Positions 18,684-27,257 of a stretch of DNA of 64,000 nt are shown one piece after another (within the stretch, counting starts at the first letter, position 1; the number at the start of each line of letters is the position of its first letter). The stretch comes from AC-32 sp963746155 (GTDB lineage Bacteria > Actinomycetota > Thermoleophilia > Gaiellales > Gaiellaceae). The notes under the pieces were generated by a model, which did not search any database, was not told the origin of the DNA, and worked only from the letters and a program-made list of their open reading frames with translations. A program made the position numbers and the translations under genes. The stretch lies in contig CAVVAB010000012.1 of the NCBI GenBank assembly GCA_963746155.1, positions 1,119,418-1,183,417 on the forward strand, given 5' to 3'.

Positions 18684-19417
18684 GCCCCGACGAGCCGCTG
18701 CTCTACGGCGAGCTCGCGCCCTGGTTCCACCTTCTCACCGCGCCCGAGGACTACAAGGACGAGGCCGAGCTCTACCGCGCGCTCCTCGTCGAGGCCTGCG
18801 ACGGCCCGGTCCGAACCGTGCTCGAGCTGGGAAGCGGCGGCGGGAACAACGCCTCGCACATGAAGGAGCACTTCGAGCTGACACTCGTAGACCGCTCCCC
18901 GGGGATGCTCGAGCTGAGCCGGTCGCTGAACCCCGGGTGCCGCCACCTGGAGGGGGACATGCGGACCGTCAGGCTGGGGGAGACCTTCGACGGCGTCTTC
19001 GTCCACGACGCGATCGCCTACATCACGAGCGAGGAAGATCTTGCGGCCACGATTGCGACGGTGCGCGCGCATTGCCGGCGGGGAGGCGCGGCGCTGTTTG
19101 TCCCCGATCTCGTCGCCGAGCGCTTCGAGCAGCGAACCTGGGCCGGTGGCCACGACGGCGACGACGGACGCGGGCTGCGCTACGTCGAGTGGATGTGGGA
19201 TCCCGACCCTGAAGACACGACCTACGTCGGCGACTTTGCCTACCTCCTGCGGCAGCAGGACGGGACTGTCCGCTGCTTGCAGGACCGCCACGTCTGCGGC
19301 CTGTTTCCACACGCGACCTGGCTGGATCTGATCGCGGCCGGGGGTTTCGAGGTGACGACACATGTCGCGCCCGACAAGCCCGAGGTGCCGATCGAGGTCT
19401 TCGTCGCCCGCGGTTAG
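18680..19417 (+). CDS. Class I SAM-dependent methyltransferase
   Basis: A 245-residue methyltransferase with the SAM-binding motif VLELGSGGGNNASHM near residue 47, an acidic post-motif (LTLVDRSPGML) and EGDMRTVRLGETFDGVFVHDAI. The remainder resembles small-molecule or unassigned methyltransferases. The substrate cannot be told from sequence. Its ATG overlaps the rny stop (ATGA), and miaB follows after 11 bases. Confidence 0.85.
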   Translation: MSPDEPLLYGELAPWFHLLTAPEDYKDEAELYRALLVEACDGPVRTVLELGSGGGNNASHMKEHFELTLVDRSPGMLELSRSLNPGCRHLEGDMRTVRLGETFDGVFVHDAIAYITSEEDLAATIATVRAHCRRGGAALFVPDLVAERFEQRTWAGGHDGDDGRGLRYVEWMWDPDPEDTTYVGDFAYLLRQQDGTVRCLQDRHVCGLFPHATWLDLIAAGGFEVTTHVAPDKPEVPIEVFVARG

Positions 19418-19420
19418 AGT
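19415..19420 (+). promoter_or_regulatory. -10 element overlapping the methyltransferase stop, before miaB
   Basis: TAGAGT, whose TAG is also the stop codon of the preceding gene, lies 8 bases before the miaB ATG. No ribosome site is visible, so miaB can be read from a leaderless transcript as well as from the operon. Confidence 0.4.
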
Positions 19421-19428
19421 TTCGGGCC

Positions 19429-20754
19429 ATGCGCCGCTACCACGTCACGACCTTCGGCTGCCAGATGAACGCGCACGACTCGGAGCGGATCAAGGGCATG
19501 CTCGAGGAGCTCGGGCTCGGCGAGGCGGCCACGAAGGACGAAGCCGACGTCCTCGTCTTCAACACGTGCACGATTCGCGAGAAGCCGGACCAGCGCTTCG
19601 CTGCACACCTCGCCCAGGCGCGGGCGCTCAAGGAGTCCGAACCGGAGAAGGTGATCGCCGTCGGCGGCTGCTACGCGGAGGCCCAGCGGGAGCGGTTGTT
19701 CGCGCTCTACCCGTACGTGGACGTCGCGTTCGGCCCGGGGTCGATCCCGCATCTCGGCGAGTGGCTCGGCGCGGGCGGGCTCGGTGTGACCAGAGGCGCG
19801 TTCGGCCTCGACGAGCGCGCGTTTGCAGGACGCCTGCCGAAGCGTCGCGAGCGGGCGTTCCAGGCCTGGGTGCAGATCTCGATGGGCTGCAACTCGAAGT
19901 GCGCCTACTGCATCGTGCCCGCGGTGCGGGGGCGCGAAGTGTCGCGGCCGGCGCAGGAGATCGTGGCGGAGGTCGAGGCGCTCGCCGGCGACGGTGTGCG
20001 CGAGATCACGCTGCTCGGGCAGAACGTGAACTCGTACGGGCGTGACCTCCCGCTCGACGAGCGAGTCGACTTCGCCGGGTTGCTACGCGCGGTCGACGCG
20101 ATCGACGGCATCGAGCGGATCCGCTTCACGAGCCCGCATCCGAAGGACTTCCGGCCGCCGGTGATCGAGGCGATGGCCGAGTGCGGGTCCGTGTGCGAGC
20201 ACGCGCACCTCCCGCTCCAGTCCGGCTCGAGCCGGATCCTCAGGGCGATGCGCCGCACGTACTCGCGCGAGCGCTACCTCCGCCTCGTGGACGACCTGCG
20301 GGCCGCGATCCCCGATCTCGCGCTGACGACCGACCTGATCGTCGGCTTCCCCGGCGAGACCGAGAGCGACTTCGAGGAGACGCTCACGGCCGTCGAGGAA
20401 GTGGCGTACGACGGCGCGTTCACGTTCGTCTACTCGCCGCGCCAGGGCACCGAGGCCGCCGCGATGCCCGACCAGATCCCCGAGGAGGCCAAGCGCGAGC
20501 GGATCGAGCGCCTGATCGAGACCGTCCAGGTCGTCGCCGGGCGGCGGAACGTGGAGCGGGTCGGACGCACCGAGGAGGTGCTGGTCGAGGGCCCGAGCCG
20601 CACCGATCCGTCGGTGCTCCGCGGGCGAACGCGCCGCAACACGACCGTGAACTTCTCCGGAAGCGCCGAGCCGGGCGAGCTCGTCGAGGTTCGCATCGAC
20701 GGCGCCACCTCGACGACCCTTCGTGGCGCCCAGCTCGCCGTAGCCGCCGCCTGA
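19429..20754 (+). CDS. miaB: tRNA-2-methylthio-N6-dimethylallyladenosine synthase MiaB
   Basis: A 441-residue radical-SAM methylthiotransferase that modifies A37 of tRNAs already carrying the isopentenyl group. The N-terminal UPF0004 cysteines are C11, C47 and C81. The radical-SAM cluster is CNSKCAYC (C154, C158, C161), and the C-terminal TRAM domain ends the protein. It acts after MiaA, whose gene is two genes downstream, so both steps of ms2i6A synthesis are encoded together. Confidence 0.95.
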   Translation: MRRYHVTTFGCQMNAHDSERIKGMLEELGLGEAATKDEADVLVFNTCTIREKPDQRFAAHLAQARALKESEPEKVIAVGGCYAEAQRERLFALYPYVDVAFGPGSIPHLGEWLGAGGLGVTRGAFGLDERAFAGRLPKRRERAFQAWVQISMGCNSKCAYCIVPAVRGREVSRPAQEIVAEVEALAGDGVREITLLGQNVNSYGRDLPLDERVDFAGLLRAVDAIDGIERIRFTSPHPKDFRPPVIEAMAECGSVCEHAHLPLQSGSSRILRAMRRTYSRERYLRLVDDLRAAIPDLALTTDLIVGFPGETESDFEETLTAVEEVAYDGAFTFVYSPRQGTEAAAMPDQIPEEAKRERIERLIETVQVVAGRRNVERVGRTEEVLVEGPSRTDPSVLRGRTRRNTTVNFSGSAEPGELVEVRIDGATSTTLRGAQLAVAAA

Positions 20755-20756
20755 CC

Positions 20757-21518
20757 GTGGTATTGCACGAACGCGAGATCGCCTGGGACGGCTGCATCAA
20801 CGTCCGCGACCTCGGCGGCCACCCGACGCGCGACGGAGGTGAGACGAGCTACGGCGCGATCGTGCGGGCGGACAGCGTCCGGCTCCTCACCGCCGCGGGC
20901 TGGGCGGCGCTCGTCGATTACGGCATCCGCACCGTGCTCGACCTCCGCGGGGACCACGAGCGGGAGGAGGATCCGCCCGCGGACGTGTCGGTCGACGTCG
21001 TCCACGTTCCGTTCATGGAGGCGAGCGACAAGGAGTGGGAGGAGATCGGGCCGGAGATCGACGCTGCATCGGCGGCCGCTCCCGATGTCGCAACCTCGAC
21101 CCGTGACGTCTACCTGATCTTCCTCGAGCGCTTCAAGGTGAACGTCGCAGCGGCGATCCGTGCGGTGGCCAACGCCCGCGAGGGCGGCATCGTCGTCCAC
21201 TGCGTGGGCGGCAAGGACCGAACCGGCCTCCTCTCGGCGTTCCTGCTCGACCTCGCCGGTGTGGCCCCCGAGGACATCGCGGCCGACTACGCGCTCAGCG
21301 AGGAACGACTGCGGCCCCGGCACGAGGCGTGGTTTGCGGCGGCGGACACCGAGGAGGAGCTGGAACGCCTCCGGCGCATCGCCCAGACTCCCGCAGCGTC
21401 GATGGTCGGGGTCTTCGCCGAGCTCGATCGGCGGCACGGGAGCGTCGAGGGGTACCTCCGCTCGGCCGGCCTGAACGACAAGGAGCTCGAGCTGGCCGCC
21501 GGTCGCCTGCGTAGCTGA
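20757..21518 (+). CDS. Tyrosine-protein phosphatase family protein
   Basis: A 253-residue protein of the Tyr_phosphatase3 type (MptpB-like). It opens with the family phrase DGCINVRDLGGHPTRDG and carries the CX5R loop VVHCVGGKDRTG near residue 148, with catalytic Cys and Arg both present. The GTG start at 20757 lies 2 bases after the miaB stop. Members dephosphorylate phosphotyrosine or phosphoinositides. The substrate here is unknown and the tRNA-modification context is probably just operon packing. Confidence 0.85.
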   Translation: MVLHEREIAWDGCINVRDLGGHPTRDGGETSYGAIVRADSVRLLTAAGWAALVDYGIRTVLDLRGDHEREEDPPADVSVDVVHVPFMEASDKEWEEIGPEIDAASAAAPDVATSTRDVYLIFLERFKVNVAAAIRAVANAREGGIVVHCVGGKDRTGLLSAFLLDLAGVAPEDIAADYALSEERLRPRHEAWFAAADTEEELERLRRIAQTPAASMVGVFAELDRRHGSVEGYLRSAGLNDKELELAAGRLRS

Positions 21519-21522
21519 TCGG

Positions 21523-22416
21523 ATGAGTGTCATCGCGATCTACGGGCCGACGGCCTCGGGCAAGAGCGCGGTCGCCGAGGAGATCGCTGGCCGGATTGAC
21601 GCCGAGCTTGTCTCCGCGGACTCGATGCAGGTCTACCGCGGCCTGCCGATCCTCACGAACCAGTCGGACTTTCCCACGCGCCTGGTCGGGATCTGGGACC
21701 TCGACCACGAGGCGTCCGTGGCCGAGTACCAGGAGCTGGCGCACGCGGCGATCGACGAGATCCTCGACGCGGGGCGCACGCCGGTCGTCGTCGGTGGGAC
21801 CGGCCTCTACCTTCGCGCCGCGCTCGCCGACCTGGAGCTGCCGCCGGCGCCGGCGTCGGGAGCGCGGGAGCGACTCGAGCGGCTCTACGACCGCGTCGGC
21901 CGCGAACGGGTGCACGAGCTTCTGGCCGAGCGCGACCCGGCTGCGGCCGCCGCGGTGCACCCGAACGACCGGCGCCGCGTGGTGCGGGCGCTCGAACTCG
22001 CCGAGGCGGGCTCGTCCCTGCGTCCGGCCGAGGATCGCCTCTGGGCAGGCGAGCCACGCCATCCGACCATGGTCGTCGGCCTCGACCTCCCGCGGGACGA
22101 GTTGCGCCGCCGCATCGAGGCCCGCACGCAGGAGATGTTCGAGCGCGGGGTGGAGGAGGAGGTGCGCCGAGCGCTCGAGAGGCCAATCTCGGCGACGGCG
22201 CGCCACATCCACGGGTTGCGCGAGGTCGCCGAGCTCCCGCGCGACGAGGCAATCGACGCTCTTATCGTCCGCACCCGCCGCTACGCCGTCTACCAGCTCA
22301 GGTGGATGCACCGGATACCGGGCGTTGTTAGCCTCCCCGCCCAGCGCCCTCCGGGCGAGCTCGCGGATGAAATTGTCGAAATGGCACGGTCTCGGCAACG
22401 ACTACCTGCTCGTTGA
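21523..22416 (+). CDS. miaA: tRNA dimethylallyltransferase MiaA
   Basis: A 297-residue enzyme that attaches a dimethylallyl group to A37 of tRNAs reading U-initial codons. The P-loop is YGPTASGKSAVAEE near residue 7, with the family motifs SADSMQVYRGLPI and VVGGTGLYLRA. The gene's last 50 bases overlap the start of dapF in another frame. Size matches the family. Confidence 0.95.
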   Translation: MSVIAIYGPTASGKSAVAEEIAGRIDAELVSADSMQVYRGLPILTNQSDFPTRLVGIWDLDHEASVAEYQELAHAAIDEILDAGRTPVVVGGTGLYLRAALADLELPPAPASGARERLERLYDRVGRERVHELLAERDPAAAAAVHPNDRRRVVRALELAEAGSSLRPAEDRLWAGEPRHPTMVVGLDLPRDELRRRIEARTQEMFERGVEEEVRRALERPISATARHIHGLREVAELPRDEAIDALIVRTRRYAVYQLRWMHRIPGVVSLPAQRPPGELADEIVEMARSRQRLPAR

Positions 22417-23146
22417 GCGGGCAGAGCTCACCGTCCCGTTGACCCCCGAGCGCGTCCAGCGCATCTGCGACTACCACTTCGGGGTCGGCTCGGACGGAAT
22501 CCTCGAGGTCGTCTCCGCGAACGGCGCAGAGGCCGAGGTCGTGATCTGGAACCCGGACGGCTCGACCGCCGAGCTGTCGGGAAACGGGACGCGGATAGCC
22601 GCACGCTGGCTCGCGCGCCGCAGCGGCGAGGACGCCGTCCGGATCCAGGTCGGGCCGCGCGAGGTCGCCGCGCAGGTTCACGGCGATCGCCAGGTCGAGC
22701 TCGACGTCGGCGAGGTCGAGGTCGGCGCCCCGGAGACGCTCGCAGTCGGCGGCGAGGAGCTCGAGCTCACTCCGGTTTCCGTCGGCAACCCACATGCGGT
22801 CATCCGGCGCGAGCCCGACCGCGAGGACCTCTTGCGCCTCGGGCCGCTGGTCGAGAACCACGAGCGATTCCCCGATCGGACGAACGTGCAGTTGATCCGC
22901 GTGGACGGAGCGCATGACCTGACGGTCGGCGTCTGGGAGCGCGGAGCGGGGGAGACGCTCTCCTCTGGGACGAGCTCGGTGGCCGCATCGGCCGCCGCGA
23001 TCGCGCGCGGCTGGTGCGAGAGTCCGATCACGGTCCATCTTGCCGGCGGCGATCTCACCGTCGAGCTCGAGGACGGCCGCGCAGTTCTCACGGGTCCTGC
23101 CGAGGAGATCTGCACCGTTGAGCTCGCCGAGGAGTTCGCCCTGTGA
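22367..23146 (+). CDS. dapF: Diaminopimelate epimerase homologue lacking both catalytic cysteines
   Basis: A 259-residue protein with the full DapF fold signatures (KWHGLGNDYLLV at the start, GNPHAVI, ERGAGETL). In known DapF enzymes the two racemising residues are the cysteines of the CGNGxR and ACGTG motifs. Here both are serine: LSGNGTR puts Ser71 and LSSGTSS puts Ser200 at those places. The enzyme may therefore be inactive, work by another route or have another substrate. It overlaps miaA by 50 bases and the downstream aminotransferase by four, and that partner would supply LL-diaminopimelate, so the pathway context is right. Confidence 0.85.
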   Translation: MKLSKWHGLGNDYLLVERAELTVPLTPERVQRICDYHFGVGSDGILEVVSANGAEAEVVIWNPDGSTAELSGNGTRIAARWLARRSGEDAVRIQVGPREVAAQVHGDRQVELDVGEVEVGAPETLAVGGEELELTPVSVGNPHAVIRREPDREDLLRLGPLVENHERFPDRTNVQLIRVDGAHDLTVGVWERGAGETLSSGTSSVAASAAAIARGWCESPITVHLAGGDLTVELEDGRAVLTGPAEEICTVELAEEFAL

Positions 23147-24321
23147 AGTTCGCAAGCCGACTTGACGCGGTTCCGCCATACCTCTTCGCGGAGCTCGAGC
23201 GCAAGATCGCGGAGAAGCGCCGTAAAGGCATCGACGTGATCAGCCTCGGGATCGGCGACCCGGACCTCCCGACCCCCGAGCCTGTGGTCGCCGCCCTCGT
23301 CGAGGCGGCCCGCGATCCGGGCACGCACCGGTATCCGACGAACCACGGTTCCGACGAGTTTCGCGAGGCCGCGGCCGGCTTCTACCGCGACCGCTTCGGC
23401 GTCGACCTCGACCCCGGCTCCGAGATCGTCCCCGCGCTCGGGGGCAAGGAGGCCGTCGGCCACGTCTGCCTCGCGCTGCTCGACCCGGGCGACGTGTCCC
23501 TTTCACCCGACCCGGGCTACCCGCCCTACACGGCCGGGCCGCTCTTCGCGGGCGCGGAGGTGCACTACCTGCCGCTCGACGAGGAGAACGCTTTCCTTCC
23601 GGACCTCGGCTCGATCCCGAGCGATGTCCTGGCACGGGCAAACGTCCTCTTCCTCAACTACCCGAACAACCCGACCGGCGCGATCGTCAAGCCCGGCTAT
23701 TTCGACGAGGCGATCGCGTTCGCCCGCGCGAACGACCTGGTCGTCGTGCACGACAACGCGTACTCAGAGATCTGCTTCGACGGCTACCGGGCTCCGAGCT
23801 TCCTCGAGACACCTGGCGCCAGGGAGGTCGGGATCGAGATCTTCTCCCTCTCGAAGGGCTGGAACATGACCGGCTGGCGGACCGGGGTCGTCGCCGGCAA
23901 TGCGGACGTCGTCGAGCGCTACCGGCAGCTGAAGACGAACCTCGACTCGGGGATGTTCGAGGCAGTTCAGCACGCGACGGCCGTCGCGCTCACCGAGGCA
24001 CGCGACTTCCCGCGCGAGATGTCGGAGATCTACACGCGCAGGCGGGACCTCGTCGCCGAGGGGCTCGCCGCGATCGGCCTGCCGGTCGAGCCGCCCAAGG
24101 CCACGCCGTACTTCTGGGTCCGGGTCCCGGAGAGCTACACGTCCGAGTCGTTCGCCGAGCTCGTGCTCCAGGAGGCGGCAGTGGTGGTCTCGCCGGGGCC
24201 GGCATACGGGCCGAGCGGGGAGGGGTTCTTCCGCATCTCGCTGACCGTCGCGGACGATCGCCTCGAGGAGGCCGTGCGCCGTATCGAATCCACCTTACGA
24301 GCAGGCATAATCGACGCGTGA
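23143..24321 (+). CDS. dapL: LL-diaminopimelate aminotransferase-type PLP enzyme
   Basis: A 392-residue fold-type I aminotransferase. It shows GIGDPDLPTPEPVV near the start, the NYPNNPTGA loop, and the PLP-lysine motif SLSKGWNMTGWRTG. The sequence style and its place directly after dapF point to LL-diaminopimelate aminotransferase, which makes LL-DAP from tetrahydrodipicolinate in one step. A succinyl-DAP or other amino-acid specificity cannot be excluded. The GTG start overlaps the dapF stop as GTGA. Confidence 0.85.
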   Translation: MKFASRLDAVPPYLFAELERKIAEKRRKGIDVISLGIGDPDLPTPEPVVAALVEAARDPGTHRYPTNHGSDEFREAAAGFYRDRFGVDLDPGSEIVPALGGKEAVGHVCLALLDPGDVSLSPDPGYPPYTAGPLFAGAEVHYLPLDEENAFLPDLGSIPSDVLARANVLFLNYPNNPTGAIVKPGYFDEAIAFARANDLVVVHDNAYSEICFDGYRAPSFLETPGAREVGIEIFSLSKGWNMTGWRTGVVAGNADVVERYRQLKTNLDSGMFEAVQHATAVALTEARDFPREMSEIYTRRRDLVAEGLAAIGLPVEPPKATPYFWVRVPESYTSESFAELVLQEAAVVVSPGPAYGPSGEGFFRISLTVADDRLEEAVRRIESTLRAGIIDA

Positions 24322-25628
24322 CGGCACATCAGCCCGATCCTTCGCCGGGCGCCGAGCCCGAGCGCGGGTTCGTCGTCGCCGTCCTCGCCCAGGGGGTTGC
24401 TCCCGAGGAGGAGCTGCCGGAGCTGGAAGAGCTCGCGCGCACCGCGGGCGTCGAGCCGATCGGGGCGCTCGTCCAGCACCGCGCGCGGCCCGCGCCGAAG
24501 ACGTACCTCGGCAAGGGCAAGCTCGCCGAGCTGAAGCAGGCCTATCCTGAATCGGCCGCAGACGTGCTCCTTGTGGACGACGAGCTGTCGCCCGTGCAGC
24601 AGCGCCTGCTCGAGGACGAACTGCAGGCTCGCGTCGTCGACCGGACGCAGCTGATCCTCGACATCTTCGCGCAGCACGCCGTCAGCGCCGAGGGCAAGCT
24701 CCAGGTCGAGCTCGCGCAGCTCGAGTACAACCTCCCGCGCATGCGCGGCCTCTGGAAGCACCTCGAGCGCCTGGGAGGCGGCGTCGGGACGCGCGGCCCC
24801 GGCGAGACGCAGCTCGAGACCGACAGGCGGCTGGCGCGCCGGCGGGTCTCGCTGCTCAAGCGACGGCTCCGCGACCTCGGCCAGCAGCGCGCGACCCGCA
24901 GGAAGTCCAGGCGCCGCTCCGAGACTCCGACGATCGCGCTCGCCGGGTACACGAACGTCGGCAAGTCGACGCTCCTGAACGCGCTCACGGGCGCAGGAGT
25001 CTCCGTGAACGACAGCCTGTTCGAGACCCTCGACCCGACCACGCGCAGCTTCGACGTCGACGGCCGCCGCTATCTGGTGACCGACACGGTGGGCTTCATC
25101 CGCCGCCTGCCGCATCAGCTGGTCGAGGGGTTCGCGGCGACGCTCGAAGAGACGCTGGTCGCGGATGTCGTGCTGCACGTCGCGGACGCGTCCGTGTCCG
25201 AGGAGCGGCTCGAGCAGATGCTGGACGCCGTGCTCGGCGTGCTGGACGAGATCGGTGCGGGCGAGCTTCCGGTCGAGCTCGTCCTGAACAAGATCGACGC
25301 CGTCGACTCCCTTCAGCGGCGGCGGCTGGCGAACCGGTTCCCGGACGCGCTCCAGGTCTCGGCCCGGACCGGGGAAGGGCTCGACGAGCTGCGGGTGCGG
25401 ATCGCCGAGCGGTTTGCGGAGCGCTTCGAGCCCGTGCGGCTTCTGATCCCGTACGCGGACGGCGCCCGCCTCGCCGAGCTGTACTCGCTCGGCGCGCCCG
25501 TCGACGAGCGGGCCGATCGCCCCGAGGGCGTCTTCGTCCGGGTCCGCCTGCCGCGCAGCGAGGTGCAACGCTTCGCGTCCTACTTGATCGCAGAGCCGCG
25601 GCAGGCATCCGCGCGCACGCGCCGGTGA
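24318..25628 (+). CDS. hflX: Ribosome-associated GTPase HflX
   Basis: A 436-residue GTPase that splits stalled or heat-damaged ribosomes. The N-terminal HflX domain contains KTYLGKGKLAEL, followed by a coiled linker (GTRGPGETQLETDRR). The G domain has G1 GYTNVGKSTLLNAL near residue 213, DTVGFIRRLPHQLVEGF (G3) and NKID (G4). The GTG start overlaps the aminotransferase stop. Length is usual. Confidence 0.95.
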   Translation: MTAHQPDPSPGAEPERGFVVAVLAQGVAPEEELPELEELARTAGVEPIGALVQHRARPAPKTYLGKGKLAELKQAYPESAADVLLVDDELSPVQQRLLEDELQARVVDRTQLILDIFAQHAVSAEGKLQVELAQLEYNLPRMRGLWKHLERLGGGVGTRGPGETQLETDRRLARRRVSLLKRRLRDLGQQRATRRKSRRRSETPTIALAGYTNVGKSTLLNALTGAGVSVNDSLFETLDPTTRSFDVDGRRYLVTDTVGFIRRLPHQLVEGFAATLEETLVADVVLHVADASVSEERLEQMLDAVLGVLDEIGAGELPVELVLNKIDAVDSLQRRRLANRFPDALQVSARTGEGLDELRVRIAERFAERFEPVRLLIPYADGARLAELYSLGAPVDERADRPEGVFVRVRLPRSEVQRFASYLIAEPRQASARTRR

Positions 25629-26059
25629 TCGAGCTCCCGATTCGGCGCCTGCGCGAGGACGCGGTCCTTCCCGAGCGCGCCTACGCGGGAGACGCGGGGC
25701 TCGACCTCGCCGCCTGCGAGCGCCACGAGCTCGGCCCTGGCGCACGCGCGGTCGTCGACACCGGCCTGGCGGTCGCGATCCCCGAGGGGTTCGCGGGCTT
25801 CGTCCAACCGCGCTCGGGGCTCGCGGCTCGGCACGGCGTCTCGGTCGTGAACGCGCCGGGCCTGATCGACTCCGGCTACCGCGGCGAGATCCGCGTCGTG
25901 CTGCTGAACACCGATCGGGACGAACCGTTCGTGGTCGAGCCGGGCATGCGGATCGCGCAGCTCGTCGTCCTGCCCGTTCCCGAGCTCGAGCTGACCGAGG
26001 TCGAGGAGCTTCCCGAGACCGAACGGGGCGCCCGCGGTTTCGGATCCTCGAGGAAGTGA
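25625..26059 (+). CDS. dut: dUTP diphosphatase
   Basis: A 144-residue trimeric-type dUTPase that removes dUTP and makes dUMP. The family motifs are visible in order: AGDAGLDLAA, PRSGLAARHGV, NAPGLIDSGYRGEI, PGMRIAQLVV and the C-terminal RGARGFGSS arm that closes over the substrate. The GTG start overlaps the hflX stop as GTGA. Confidence 0.95.
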   Translation: MIELPIRRLREDAVLPERAYAGDAGLDLAACERHELGPGARAVVDTGLAVAIPEGFAGFVQPRSGLAARHGVSVVNAPGLIDSGYRGEIRVVLLNTDRDEPFVVEPGMRIAQLVVLPVPELELTEVEELPETERGARGFGSSRK

Positions 26060-26514
26060 CCGCCGAGCCCCGGATCCGCGTATCGGCGATCCTGCGCTGG
26101 CAGGGGAGCCTGCTGCTCTGCCGTCACGAGAAGAACGGGCGCGAGTACTGGCTGCTCCCGGGAGGAGGCGTCAACTCCGGAGAGAGCCTGGTGGACGCGC
26201 TGCACCGCGAGCTGACCGAGGAGCTCGGGATCGACGACGACCCGCCCGTCGAAGGCCCGGTCGCGCTCGTCGACTCGATCGCACCCCGGCGCTCCTTCGC
26301 GGCCAAGCACGTCGTCCACATCATCTTCGCCGGGGATCTCGGCCAGCGCTCCCTGGAGGCGGTCACCTCACGCGATGCGGCCGTTCGCGGCCACCGGCTG
26401 TTCAGCCCGGACGAACTGGACGAGGTCGTGCTGCACCCGCCGATCCAGCGCTTCCTGCAGCGCTGGACGTCAGGAGACCCCGCGGTCTACCTCGGCGCCC
26501 TCTGGGCCCCCTAG
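26056..26514 (+). CDS. Nudix hydrolase
   Basis: A 152-residue Nudix protein. The Nudix box runs from about residue 36 to 58 with the pattern GX5EX7REXXEEXGX complete (GGGVNSGES...RELTEELG). The substrate is not evident; next to dut it could be another nucleotide sanitiser. The GTG start overlaps the dut stop. Its 3' end overlaps the convergent gatD gene by four bases. Confidence 0.85.
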   Translation: MTAEPRIRVSAILRWQGSLLLCRHEKNGREYWLLPGGGVNSGESLVDALHRELTEELGIDDDPPVEGPVALVDSIAPRRSFAAKHVVHIIFAGDLGQRSLEAVTSRDAAVRGHRLFSPDELDEVVLHPPIQRFLQRWTSGDPAVYLGALWAP

Positions 26515-27257
26515 CGCCCGCCGCGCGACCGGGCGCGGCCGGCCGAGACCTCGTGGGCCTGCGCCTCGAGGCCGTCGTCCAGCGGCTCGAGCGGCGACGC
26601 CTCGCCGGTTCGGTGGGCGATCGCCTGCGCCAGCAGCCAGTCGGCGAGCCACGGGTTCCTCGGCAGAAGCGGGCCGTGAAGGTATGTGCCGACGGCGCGG
26701 CCGACGCGGCACCCTTCGTAGCCGCTCTCGCCGTCGTTGCCGAAGCCCGCGATCACGCGTCCGAGCGGCTCTGCGCCCTCGTCGAGGTACGTCCGGCCGG
26801 CGTGGTTCTCGAACCCGGCCAGGGTGCGCCGCTCGCCGGGCTCGAGCTCGCACTCGAGCAGCACGTCCCCGATCATCCGGCGCTCGCCGGCAACCGTGTG
26901 CAGAGGGAAGATCCCGACCCCGGGAAGCTCGGCGCCGCTCTGGTCGCGGTAGGAGCGCCCGAGCAGCTGGTAGCCGCCGCAGACGGCCAGCAGCGCGGCG
27001 CCTTCGTCGACCGCTGAGCGGAGACCTTCGCCGTGGGCGGCCAGCGCGGGGGCGATCAGCTCCTGCTCGCGGTCCTGGCCGCCACCGATGTAGTACAGGT
27101 CGTGCTCGCCCGGGAGAACGACGGCGTCCGCGCCGAGCGCCGAAACGTCGAGCTCGTGTCCGCGCCAGGCGGCACGCCGCGAGAGAACGGCGATGTTGCC
27201 GCGATCCGCGTAGATGTTCAGGTAGTCCGGGAAGAGGTGCCCGACGACGATCCTCAC
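26511..27257 (-). CDS. gatD: Lipid II isoglutaminyl synthase, glutaminase subunit GatD
   Basis: A 248-residue class-I-like glutamine amidotransferase subunit that feeds ammonia to MurT for amidation of D-Glu in peptidoglycan lipid II. Catalytic Cys93 is in AVCGGYQLLG and His194 in GTYLHGPLLPRNP. The N-terminal HLFPDYLNIYADRGNI segment is typical of the family. It overlaps the murT stop by four bases on the minus strand, so both subunits are coupled. Confidence 0.93.
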   Translation of the reverse strand: MRIVVGHLFPDYLNIYADRGNIAVLSRRAAWRGHELDVSALGADAVVLPGEHDLYYIGGGQDREQELIAPALAAHGEGLRSAVDEGAALLAVCGGYQLLGRSYRDQSGAELPGVGIFPLHTVAGERRMIGDVLLECELEPGERRTLAGFENHAGRTYLDEGAEPLGRVIAGFGNDGESGYEGCRVGRAVGTYLHGPLLPRNPWLADWLLAQAIAHRTGEASPLEPLDDGLEAQAHEVSAGRARSRGGR

